Origin: Deltaproteobacteria bacterium
GTDB lineage: Bacteria; JAUYMQ01
Assembly: GCA_030698575.1 (NCBI GenBank)
Contig: JAUYMQ010000170.1
Coordinates: 1 to 5,162 of the forward strand
Length of the DNA stretch: 5,162 bases
Direction of reading: 5' to 3'
Shown here: in pieces, positions 1-4,927 of the stretch
Layout of the letters: the number at the start of each line of letters is the position of its first letter
Position numbering within the stretch: position 1 is the first letter of the stretch
Position numbers and translations under genes: made by a program
Notes under the pieces: generated by a model
Seen by the model: the letters and a program-made list of their open reading frames with translations, nothing else
The model's database searches: none
What the model was told of the DNA's origin: nothing

Positions 1-887
1 ACCAACTTCCCCTGCACGAGCCATCCGCCCACGAGCAGACCATCTCGCTCCTTGACGGCCTCCTTCGCCATCTTGTCCAGCGCCTCATACTCTCGGTGCG
101 GGGCTTCCAACTCCGCCCGGCGGTCCAGGCGCGCCTCGAGCTCGCCATCCTCCACGAGCGTGAGCCCGTGGTACTCGGCCGGGGGGGCGCAGAGGCGCCC
201 GAACGCCCAACAGCGCCGGCAGACGGTCGGATCCCGGTGGTACTCGGGCAGGGCGCTCTCTTCCGGATCGCCGTTACGAATGCGATCCACCGCGTCCACA
301 GCCATCTCACACTGACGCAGGATCGTTTCCGTGGCGTCCAGATCCAGCGTGACCGGCAGGAGTTTCCAGTGGCCCATGCAGTCGTCGAGGAGGAAGAACC
401 CCTCCTCGAAGTTGTTGGCGTAGAGATACGCCTGAAGCTGCCGCGGATACTTGGCCGCCCACGTGAACGCCTCGAAGTCCTCGACGGTGTGGATACGCCG
501 GTAGACCAGCGGGTCGAGGCTCTTGCACTCGAACGGGTATTCCTGCCGCTCATGCGTCACGAATCCGTCAAGGCGTCCGCGGAGCACCACTCGGCCTGCC
601 TTGTCCTTGATCTCGAAGGGCTTCCGGTCCACCCGCACGCTGAATCCGAGCGCGCCAAGTTCGTTGACCACCAGATCCTCGATCGTGGTGCCCCGCTCGA
701 AGCGGGCCTTGAGATCGGCGCCGAAGAGGGGCCGCTCCTTCCAGTGGAGGATGGCGAGCGCGGTCTCGCGGCCACACGGCCCGAGGTCGGAGGCGATGGG
801 GTTGTTGCGTGGGTACGGGGAAATGCGGGCCTCAAGGGCCTTCTGTCGCCTGTCAGTGATCGCAGCGCACAGCTCGGCGGCGGTCAT
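1..887 (-). CDS. Cas4/AddB-like PD-(D/E)XK exonuclease with Fe-S cysteines (C-terminus beyond window)
   Basis: Probable DNA end-processing nuclease of a phage recombination module; 295 residues are visible and the frame is still open at base 1. The core shows a GRLDGF motif (D107) followed by FECKS (E120, K122), the D...ExK signature of RecB/Cas4-type PD-(D/E)XK nucleases, then Q150-x3-Y154 (QLQAY), matching their QxxxY motif. One cysteine lies before the core (C38 in GPCGRE) and three after it (C223-x2-C226-x6-C233), the arrangement that binds a 4Fe-4S cluster in Cas4 and AddB. After the cluster comes a charged helical tail and a GGWLVQGK segment, as in many phage exonucleases. Where such nucleases often have His in the first helix, this one has RGTTIED (E70). 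The start overlaps the stop of the coiled-coil gene (ATGA) and has only a weak ribosome site, so translation is probably coupled. The fold is well supported; cluster binding and polarity are inferred. Confidence 0.88.
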   Translation of the reverse strand, partial: MTAAELCAAITDRRQKALEARISPYPRNNPIASDLGPCGRETALAILHWKERPLFGADLKARFERGTTIEDLVVNELGALGFSVRVDRKPFEIKDKAGRVVLRGRLDGFVTHERQEYPFECKSLDPLVYRRIHTVEDFEAFTWAAKYPRQLQAYLYANNFEEGFFLLDDCMGHWKLLPVTLDLDATETILRQCEMAVDAVDRIRNGDPEESALPEYHRDPTVCRRCWAFGRLCAPPAEYHGLTLVEDGELEARLDRRAELEAPHREYEALDKMAKEAVKERDGLLVGGWLVQGKL

Positions 888-1573
888 GTCCGCACCGACA
901 GGCTTTCTTCCTGATACACCTCGATCCCGGGGATCTCGCGCACGCCGGCCATGATCGCCTTGCGGACGCAGGCTTCGTTCAGCTCCAGATACTCGCGGGG
1001 GATCGCCTCCGGGTCCAGAACTTTGAATGTCCACGTCTTGCGGACGCTGCTCGTGCCGGCGGCCGTCCTCACGACCCGCGCTGGGGCCTGCGCCTGAACC
1101 TCGGCTATCCTCGCCCCCTGCTCACGTGCAACCGCCGTGTCGAGCAGGCTCTCGGCGATGGCCGCTTTCCCGGCCGCCTCCGCGCGCTCGGCCTCTCGGA
1201 GCATCGCTTCCGCCTCCAGCCGCTGTCGTTCAGCCGCCGCCGTCGCTTCTGCCGCGAGTCGGATCTCCTCGCGTCGCCGGGCGAGAAGCTGCCCGTCGAG
1301 ATGTTTGTCCGCCTCGACGAATGGCGCGAGCACCTCGCGGAAAAGGTCGTTGATCGCCTTGACGTGATCATTGAGCGGCTTCACGAGGCTGACGCGCTTG
1401 GCTTCAGCGTCCTTCTGGATCTTCCGGCACGCGCCGAGGAGAGCCGTCGCTGTCGTCTTGGTCTCTTCCGAGGAGACGCGCAACGAGAGAGCCTCGGCCT
1501 TCACCATGGCCCCACGAGTGCGGCAATCGAGGACCATCGGTTCCTGCTCTGGAATGACGAGGGTCACGCTCAT
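884..1573 (-). CDS. Phage recombination-module coiled-coil protein, unknown function (229 aa)
   Basis: Function unknown. Residues 1-80 are a mixed N-terminal region containing KPLNDHVKAINDLF (about 65-78). Residues 83-160 are rich in Ala, Glu and Arg and read as a long coiled coil. A C-terminal domain (about 165-229) starts with VRKTWTFKVLDPEAIP and contains AGVREIPGIEVYQEES. From memory, proteins of this layout recur next to exonuclease and annealing-protein genes in phages, but I cannot name a family with certainty. The start is set by AAGGAGG seven bases upstream and by an ATGA overlap with the homing endonuclease gene; a longer in-frame reading to 1633 lacks this support. It overlaps the nuclease gene by four bases. 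Likely roles, all inferred, are a structural or regulatory partner of the nuclease or annealing protein. Confidence 0.85.
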   Translation of the reverse strand: MSVTLVIPEQEPMVLDCRTRGAMVKAEALSLRVSSEETKTTATALLGACRKIQKDAEAKRVSLVKPLNDHVKAINDLFREVLAPFVEADKHLDGQLLARRREEIRLAAEATAAAERQRLEAEAMLREAERAEAAGKAAIAESLLDTAVAREQGARIAEVQAQAPARVVRTAAGTSSVRKTWTFKVLDPEAIPREYLELNEACVRKAIMAGVREIPGIEVYQEESLSVRT

Positions 1574-1580
1574 GCGGCGC
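1566..1580. repeat. Right-hand (3') copy of short direct repeat bounding the homing endonuclease gene
   Basis: The plus strand reads acgctcatgcggcgc. It matches 2009-2024 (acgctcatgccggcgc) except for one missing c. It contains the stop/start overlap between the endonuclease and the coiled-coil gene. Confidence 0.7.
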
Positions 1581-2016
1581 CCTCCTTGCGTGCCCGATAG
1601 CGAACCGATGCTTGATTCCGACAGAATCTGCATCCCCGGTTCCCAGTCTTCGGGTCACGATATGTGTTGACTTCAGAGAAAGGGTGGCCACTGATGCAGG
1701 CAATTCGATAGCGAGGCCAGACATAACGACTCTTCCAGAACCGCAATGTCTGCCCAGCTTGAAGCTGGCGCCGACGGGACAGCAAGGAGTAGAGAGTCAT
1801 GGCGATCCCTGCTGCCCGAGGCCCCCAAGCCACCCATTCGTAGATCGTCTGGTGTTTCTTGGGTTTGATCACGCCACCCACTAGCGACTGTAGCCGTTCC
1901 AATGGCTCGCGATTGACTTGGGACGCCATTACGCGCATCTGGCGGCTGTTGTAGAAACAGCCTTCGCCCTCAAGGAACCCGGCGATCCAATAAAGATCGT
2001 GAGCCCGAACGCTCAT
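1570..2016 (-). CDS. LAGLIDADG homing endonuclease with C-terminal zinc-finger-like motif (148 aa)
   Basis: Predicted free-standing homing endonuclease. Residues 9-19 read YWIAGFLEGEG, a single LAGLIDADG motif in which E18 takes the place of the usual catalytic Asp; one motif means it would cut as a homodimer. The middle (about 25-95) has the beta-rich spacing and final helix of a single LAGLIDADG domain. The C-terminus has C107-x3-H111 and C129-x2-C132 around HPFSEVNTY and GNRGCRFCRN, a small zinc-binding module like those at the ends of phage HNH and LAGLIDADG nucleases, perhaps for DNA recognition. The gene is inserted between the annealing-protein and coiled-coil genes with ATGA overlaps at both ends and is bounded by a short direct repeat. 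Its GC is about 58% over 1621-2040, below its distant neighbours, which fits horizontal transfer. No intron or intein signs are seen. Activity is not shown; the protein could have lost cleavage. Confidence 0.87.
   Translation of the reverse strand: MSVRAHDLYWIAGFLEGEGCFYNSRQMRVMASQVNREPLERLQSLVGGVIKPKKHQTIYEWVAWGPRAAGIAMTLYSLLSRRRQLQAGQTLRFWKSRYVWPRYRIACISGHPFSEVNTYRDPKTGNRGCRFCRNQASVRYRARKEGAA
1581..1587 (-). promoter_or_regulatory. Strong ribosome-binding site deciding the coiled-coil gene start
   Basis: The minus strand reads AAGGAGG here, seven bases before the ATG at 1573. It lies inside the last codons of the homing endonuclease gene (Lys-Glu-Gly). It favours the ATG at 1573 over an in-frame start 60 bases further upstream. 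Confidence 0.85.
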
Positions 2017-2024
2017 GCCGGCGC
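2009..2024. repeat. Left-hand (5') copy of short direct repeat bounding the homing endonuclease gene
   Basis: The plus strand reads acgctcatgccggcgc, the partner of 1566-1580. It contains the stop of the annealing-protein gene and the start of the endonuclease gene. Because of the repeat, both the endonuclease and the coiled-coil protein begin Met-Ser-Val. Confidence 0.7.
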
Positions 2025-2810
2025 TTCCGTCGTCGCCGTTGGCGGCGCCTTCGAGACCATAGCCACCAATTCGTCGTATTCGTTGCGCTTGATCATCCGA
2101 CTCGACTCAATGTTGACGGATGTCAGAAGGGCTTTCATCTGACCGTCCGTCCACTTGTTTTGCCGGGCAATCGCAAACCAACGCTTTGCCATCGCCTCCG
2201 AAATTACATCGGTGGACTGCTCCGCCGTGCGCGAGCCCTGGCCGGAGTAGTCCACCACCGTGATCTTGGCGATGTCGAGGCCCGCCTTCTTCAGCATCTC
2301 CTCGGAGGGGTTGCGGATGCCGCACAGGCGCGTGACGCCGTTCGTGATCCAGTTGGAGAACGCCGCCTTCCGAATGTCGCCCTCGCCGTTGGAAGGATTC
2401 CATCCCGGTCGCGCGGTGAAAAACTTGTCGAGGCTGTCGCAGTTGCCCACGAACCACCCCATCCGCCCGAGCGCCGAGCAGGAGAAGATGCCGCTCACGA
2501 CGTACTCGTAGAACTTCCCGTGCTCGTCTTCCTTGTTGATCTTCTCCACCTTCGGCTCGCCCCACGAGATGCCGAACGGGTTGCAGAGCTTCTCGGCGCC
2601 GCTCGCCTGTAGGTAGTACCGGCCTTTCCCCTGGCCCACCCAGTCGTGCTCGTTCGTGAGCTTGAACGCCAACGGGAGGTAGCGCCCCTGGTAGAGCGTG
2701 GCGGCCTTCTCCAGTCGCTCGATGAACGCCTCATTGATGACGAGCTCCATCGGGCGCTCTTCGAGGATCTCCGGGCGATCGAGGTCTGTGGTCGTCGTTC
2801 CGTTGCTCAT
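2013..2810 (-). CDS. Putative phage single-strand annealing / recombination protein (265 aa)
   Basis: I read this as a probable single-strand annealing protein of an uncharacterised phage family; the assignment is inference. The N-terminal half has a helix (about 24-40), then DWVGQGKGRYYLQASGAEK (56-74) and FGISWGEP (79-86), a pattern I recall from proteins encoded beside phage exonucleases. A central part has GNCDSLDKFF (122-131) and a segment around KAAFSNWITNGVTRLCGIRN (148-167). A linker leads to a C-terminal helical module (about 203-252) beginning ISEAMAKRWFAIA and ending YDELVAMV, a type seen at the ends of several phage annealing proteins. The tail is rich in Ala, Pro and Thr. The start is set by AAGGAG six bases upstream. 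It is the first gene of the second block and overlaps the homing endonuclease gene (ATGA). The last ~190 bases are lower in GC than the rest. A DNA-binding accessory protein is the main alternative. Confidence 0.8.
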   Translation of the reverse strand: MSNGTTTTDLDRPEILEERPMELVINEAFIERLEKAATLYQGRYLPLAFKLTNEHDWVGQGKGRYYLQASGAEKLCNPFGISWGEPKVEKINKEDEHGKFYEYVVSGIFSCSALGRMGWFVGNCDSLDKFFTARPGWNPSNGEGDIRKAAFSNWITNGVTRLCGIRNPSEEMLKKAGLDIAKITVVDYSGQGSRTAEQSTDVISEAMAKRWFAIARQNKWTDGQMKALLTSVNIESSRMIKRNEYDELVAMVSKAPPTATTEAPA

Positions 2811-2902
2811 CCTTGACTCCTTCTCGCCCTCGTGGTATCAAGGGCTGCGATAGGTCACTGCTCGGCCGGCCTCGGGGTTTGGGTCCCGGGGCCGGTGCTG
2901 TC
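2811..2902 (-). promoter_or_regulatory. Only intergenic gap: leader of the recombination module
   Basis: These 92 bases are the only stretch without coding between complete genes. They hold a GC-rich inverted repeat (2866-2895) next to the upstream gene and AAGGAG at 2817-2822 before the annealing-protein start. CCTTGA at 2838-2843 (minus strand) and TCAAGG at 2811-2816 could pair and place the ribosome site in a 21-base loop directly before the ATG. I see no convincing -35/-10 pair: TTGATA occurs but nothing suitable follows at the right distance. A promoter with unfamiliar sequence is the likeliest reason for the gap. Confidence 0.5.
2866..2895 (-). other. GC-rich hairpin without U-tract
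   Basis: Arms of 11 bases (2866-2876 and 2885-2895) flank an 8-base loop. On the plus strand all positions pair if one T-G wobble is allowed; in minus-strand RNA the same position is a C-A mismatch. No run of T follows on the minus strand, so it is not a standard intrinsic terminator. It could be a pause or attenuation structure, an mRNA end protector after the first block, or a protein-binding palindrome. Confidence 0.55.
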
Positions 2903-3082
2903 TCAGGCGCTCTTCACCACCGAGCACTCCGGGATGACCCCGTGCTCGTCGTAGTACGCGAGCACCTGCTGGTACAAGTGCTCACGCTCGGCGATGGCCT
3001 CAGCCGGCGCATCACGGAGCACGTCATCCAGGCGCGCGTTAATCGCATCCCGCAGGACGTTGGGTACGATGACGAGCCTCAT
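2903..3082 (-). CDS. Small phage protein, unknown (59 aa)
   Basis: Not assigned to a family. The protein begins MRLVIVPNVLRDAINARLDD and has an acidic helical middle, then EREHLYQQVLAYYDEHG (residues 32-48) and a short tail. It looks mostly alpha-helical and soluble, with no Cys cluster or membrane segment. The start is set by an ATGA overlap with the 86-aa gene and by GGAGG seven bases upstream, inside the end of that gene. It is the last gene of the first block; the 92-base gap follows. A regulatory role before the recombination genes is possible but unsupported. Confidence 0.75.
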   Translation of the reverse strand: MRLVIVPNVLRDAINARLDDVLRDAPAEAIAEREHLYQQVLAYYDEHGVIPECSVVKSA

Positions 3083-3339
3083 CCCTCCGCCTCCATCGGG
3101 CTCCCGCCGTACTCGACCACGGGCGCTGGTCTCACCACCATCGGGTCCTCCTCGAACAGCACCGTGACATTCCCGTTCATCTCCTCGCCTCCGAGCAGCA
3201 AGGCAGCGCCGAACTCCTGCGACTGGCCGATGTCGAACACGAGCACGCCCGCGAGGGCCAGATGGTCGGCATCCGGCCCGACGAACACGCGATCGTGGAC
3301 GTGAGGGCCTCGCCGCTCGCTGCGGAGCTTGATGATCAT
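3079..3339 (-). CDS. Small beta-rich phage protein, unknown (86 aa)
   Basis: Not assigned to a family. It starts MIIKLRSERRGPHVHDRVFV, followed by GPDADHLALAGVLVF and a segment ending FGAALLLGG (about residues 43-51); alternating hydrophobics suggest beta strands. I recall small phage proteins with a similar GPHVH...GP...LAG pattern but no function for them. The C-terminal third is acidic and Pro-rich. The ATG at 3339 overlaps the previous stop (ATGA) and has GAGGT six bases upstream; a longer in-frame reading to 3537 would run through the neighbouring gene and is rejected. It overlaps the 59-aa gene by four bases, so the three small genes here are probably translated together. Confidence 0.75.
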   Translation of the reverse strand: MIIKLRSERRGPHVHDRVFVGPDADHLALAGVLVFDIGQSQEFGAALLLGGEEMNGNVTVLFEEDPMVVRPAPVVEYGGSPMEAEG

Positions 3340-3629
3340 CCCTCCACCTCCACGCTCTCCGGCACCGCCACCAGGCCGAGGTCGGCGGGCTGCATGTCCA
3401 GCGCCTCGTAGTGCGCCCGGAGAAGCGCCAGCGCCACATCGGGGGTTGGGCCTTTGAAGTGCATGCCCTTCGCGCTCGATGCGTCGTAGATGCTGCACTC
3501 CACCGACACGCCAGCGTCCGCGTGGGCGTGGTCCCACACTTCGATCTCGACGCAGAAGGACGTACCCGGCGGAAGGATGTCCTTCACCTGAGCGTGGAGC
3601 TTCACGAGGTCATACGTGAAACCGGCCAT
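3336..3629 (-). CDS. Small phage protein, unknown (97 aa)
   Basis: Not recognised. The N-terminus (MAGFTYDLVKLHAQVKDILP) looks helical, followed by a likely beta-rich core with SFCVEIEVWDHAHADAGVSV (about residues 24-43) and ECSIYDASSAKGMHFKG, then a helix PDVALALLRAHYEALD and an acidic tail. The two His residues in WDHAHAD and the Cys residues are too scattered for a clear metal site. AGGAGG lies seven bases before the ATG at 3629, which shares one base with the stop of the 53-aa gene (TGATG). A GTG at 3632 is an alternative start one codon longer but is too close to the ribosome site. Confidence 0.78.
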   Translation of the reverse strand: MAGFTYDLVKLHAQVKDILPPGTSFCVEIEVWDHAHADAGVSVECSIYDASSAKGMHFKGPTPDVALALLRAHYEALDMQPADLGLVAVPESVEVEG

Positions 3630-3790
3630 CACTCGTCCTCCTCATCATCGCCGCACGAGCACGGCAGGCAGCCGCACGTCGGGCAGGGTGGGGCGTCGTC
3701 GTCGCGGCCCTCGTCGGGGTCGAGGTCGTAGTCCGTCATCTCGGCGGACGTGAGCCGGAGCCACTGGCCGCGGGCGTAGCAGAGCGGCAT
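3629..3790 (-). CDS. Acidic Cys-rich small protein, possible metal binder (53 aa)
   Basis: Not assigned to a family. The N-terminal 20 residues are mixed (MPLCYARGQWLRLTSAEMTD), the middle is strongly acidic, and the C-terminus has C36-x2-C39-x-C41-x2-C44-x-C46 followed by DDEEDE. Five closely spaced cysteines suggest zinc or another metal, but no His ligand is near and the spacing fits no zinc finger I know. The ATG at 3790 has AGGAGG seven bases upstream and shares one base with the previous stop; an in-frame start at 3826 lies inside the previous gene and is less likely. The acidic tail partly reflects the AGGAGG it encodes for the next gene, so its charge should not be over-read. Confidence 0.72.
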   Translation of the reverse strand: MPLCYARGQWLRLTSAEMTDYDLDPDEGRDDDAPPCPTCGCLPCSCGDDEEDE

Positions 3791-3939
3791 CAGGTGTCCT
3801 CCTCTTTTCGTGTCGGCCCTGGGCATTCCTCACTCGCCCAGTGATCGGCGTCGACGTACCAGCCACAGGCTCGGCACTTCCCGTAGCCTGAGGGCGCGTC
3901 CGGGGCGTTGAGGTCGAGATCGTGATGGCGGGAGATCAT
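3790..3939 (-). CDS. Small zinc-finger-like protein (49 aa)
   Basis: A mini-protein with C22-x2-C25-x7-H33-x5-C39 (KCRACGWYVDADHWASEEC), a spacing consistent with one zinc ion held by three Cys and one His. Single-zinc proteins of this size are frequent in phage early regions and can bind nucleic acid or protein partners; no specific role is visible here. The N-terminal 20 residues look flexible and the tail is charged. The ATG at 3939 overlaps the stop of the 74-aa gene (ATGA) and has a weak GGTGA nearby, so translational coupling is likely. A longer reading to 3993 would lie wholly within the 74-aa gene. Confidence 0.74.
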   Translation of the reverse strand: MISRHHDLDLNAPDAPSGYGKCRACGWYVDADHWASEECPGPTRKEEDT

Positions 3940-4160
3940 GGCGTCACCACGAGGCGGACGGGCGCGGGCAGGGGCTTCGCCTGCCGCCGCCACGTCACCC
4001 GCCGCCCGCCCGTGTAGCCGCGGCGGCTCTCGCGTCGGCCAGGGTCGGCCCGGCGATCCTGGATCACGCAGGCCATCCCCGCCTCGACCTGCGCCGCGAG
4101 GGCCGCGTAGGTGGCGGAGCCGGGGCGATCGGCAGGGAACACCAGCGTGAGGGGGCTCAT
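3936..4160 (-). CDS. Small basic protein, unknown (74 aa)
   Basis: Not recognised. The N-terminal part ([20 protein letters not shown], then a short helix to about residue 33) is neutral. The middle is Arg-rich ([20 protein letters not shown]) and the end is Pro-rich, so the protein is basic and may touch nucleic acid. The start is chosen for the ATGA overlap with the pentapeptide-repeat gene; the longer in-frame reading to 4301 runs antiparallel in sense to nothing but overlaps that gene by over 140 bases and is rejected. No good ribosome site is seen, so expression probably depends on coupling. It is the least certain of the internal small genes, supported mainly by exact overlaps at both ends. 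Confidence 0.65.
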   Translation of the reverse strand: MSPLTLVFPADRPGSATYAALAAQVEAGMACVIQDRRADPGRRESRRGYTGGRRVTWRRQAKPLPAPVRLVVTP

Positions 4161-4927
4161 GTCAATCCGATCGTCGCGAGGTCCTTCTCGCCGACGATGC
4201 GGCAGCGCCGCACGCGGAACTTGCCGTCCGTCGCGGTTGGAATCGCGGCGATGTCGGCGGCAACGAACTCGGCGATCAGGATGCGGTAGCCGTCTCGCCA
4301 CTCACGCATACACCAGTCGAGCGTGGCGAGATTGATGCCGGCCGCGCACTGGAGCGTGGCGTCGGTGTTGGCGTTGGATACGGAGTACTCCTCGCCAATC
4401 GCGTAGGTGATGCCGCCGTTGAATGGGCCAACGCCGTCCCCCGTGACCAGCTTGTAGGCCCAGATTGGGCCGGGCTGGTCCATCAGCATCAGGAGCGGCG
4501 TGACGCGATAGGCGTTGAGATTCTTGGCGTCCCTGAGGTCGGCGTCCCTGAGGTCGGCGCCCCCGAGGTTGGCGTCCCTGAGGTCGGCGCCCCTGAGGTC
4601 GGCGTCCCTGAGGTCGGCGCCCCCGAGGTCGGCGCCCCTGAGGTTGGCGTCCCTGAGGTCGGCGCCCCTGAGGTCGGCGTCCCTGAGGTCGGCGCCCCTG
4701 AGGTCGGCGTCCCTGAGGTCGGCGTCCCTGAGGTCGGCGCCCCTGAGGTCGGCGCCCCCGAGGTTGGCGTCCCTGAGGTCGGCGCCCCTGAGGTCGGCGT
4801 CCCTGAGGTCGGCGCCCCCGAGGTCGGCGGGAGATTTCACGGCGGCTTCGAGCGCGATTTTCCACGAACCGACGTCGGCCGCGAAGAGCACCGACGCGTC
4901 GTATCTCGACCTGATTTCGATCTTCAC
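4157..4927 (-). CDS. Pentapeptide-repeat protein with conserved-looking C-terminal domain (256 aa)
   Basis: Residues 1-33 are a short N-terminal domain ([15 protein letters not shown]...). Residues 34-133 are 20 uninterrupted pentapeptides of form A-(D/N)-L-(R/G)-(D/G), which should fold as a right-handed quadrilateral beta-helix of about five coils. AKNLNAYRV then leads to a C-terminal domain (about 140-256) with [46 protein letters not shown] and [19 protein letters not shown] recall this C-terminal type in other phage-linked pentapeptide proteins but know no function. Gyrase protection (as in Qnr and MfpA) is known for some pentapeptide proteins, yet those repeats are more varied and lack this domain. 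The GTG start has AGGAGG five bases upstream and overlaps the previous stop (GTGA); an in-frame start at 5014 is rejected because it would run through the 35-aa gene. Confidence 0.9.
   Translation of the reverse strand: MKIEIRSRYDASVLFAADVGSWKIALEAAVKSPADLGGADLRDADLRGADLRDANLGGADLRGADLRDADLRDADLRGADLRDADLRGADLRDANLRGADLGGADLRDADLRGADLRDANLGGADLRDADLRDAKNLNAYRVTPLLMLMDQPGPIWAYKLVTGDGVGPFNGGITYAIGEEYSVSNANTDATLQCAAGINLATLDWCMREWRDGYRILIAEFVAADIAAIPTATDGKFRVRRCRIVGEKDLATIGLT
4526..4825 (-). repeat. Twenty tandem 15-bp units coding pentapeptides
   Basis: Twenty perfect-length 15-base units with no indels. In the coding strand only three sites vary, all A/G: Asp/Asn, Arg/Gly and Asp/Gly. Five unit types occur: DLRD (10), DLRG (5), DLGG (2), NLGG (2) and NLRG (1). 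The five-unit block at 4556-4630 is repeated exactly at 4751-4825; with flanking matches the identity spans 4546-4634 and 4741-4829. Confidence 0.95.

Noticed and set aside
96-914. Long plus-strand open frame (272 codons)
   Set aside because: It is the antisense shadow of the nuclease gene in GC-rich DNA; the minus-strand frame has clear nuclease motifs and a stop/start overlap with its neighbour.
1570-2016. Intron or intein carrying the LAGLIDADG domain
   Set aside because: Both neighbours end and start cleanly at the junctions, and no splice-like residues or interrupted host gene are visible.
2160-2612. Plus-strand open frame of 150 codons
   Set aside because: Antisense shadow of the annealing-protein gene; no ribosome site or family features, and composition is typical of a GC-rich shadow.
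2833-2840. TTGATA as a -35 promoter element
   Set aside because: No acceptable -10 sequence lies 16-18 bases downstream, where the ribosome site and start codon are found.
2866-2895. Intrinsic terminator after the first gene block
   Set aside because: The stem has a mismatch in the transcribed strand and no T-run follows it, so it is listed only as a hairpin.
4526-4825. CRISPR-like array
   Set aside because: Units are contiguous 15-base coding repeats with no spacers.
4526-4825. Diversity-generating retroelement target, because variable sites are A or G
   Set aside because: Only A/G alternation at three fixed sites is seen, no template repeat or reverse transcriptase is present, and unit shuffling explains the pattern.
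4302-4865. Minus-strand frame rich in Gly-Arg-Arg-Pro-Gln repeats
   Set aside because: Out-of-frame reading of the same repeat array; the pentapeptide frame has a good ribosome site and continues into an ordered C-terminal domain.
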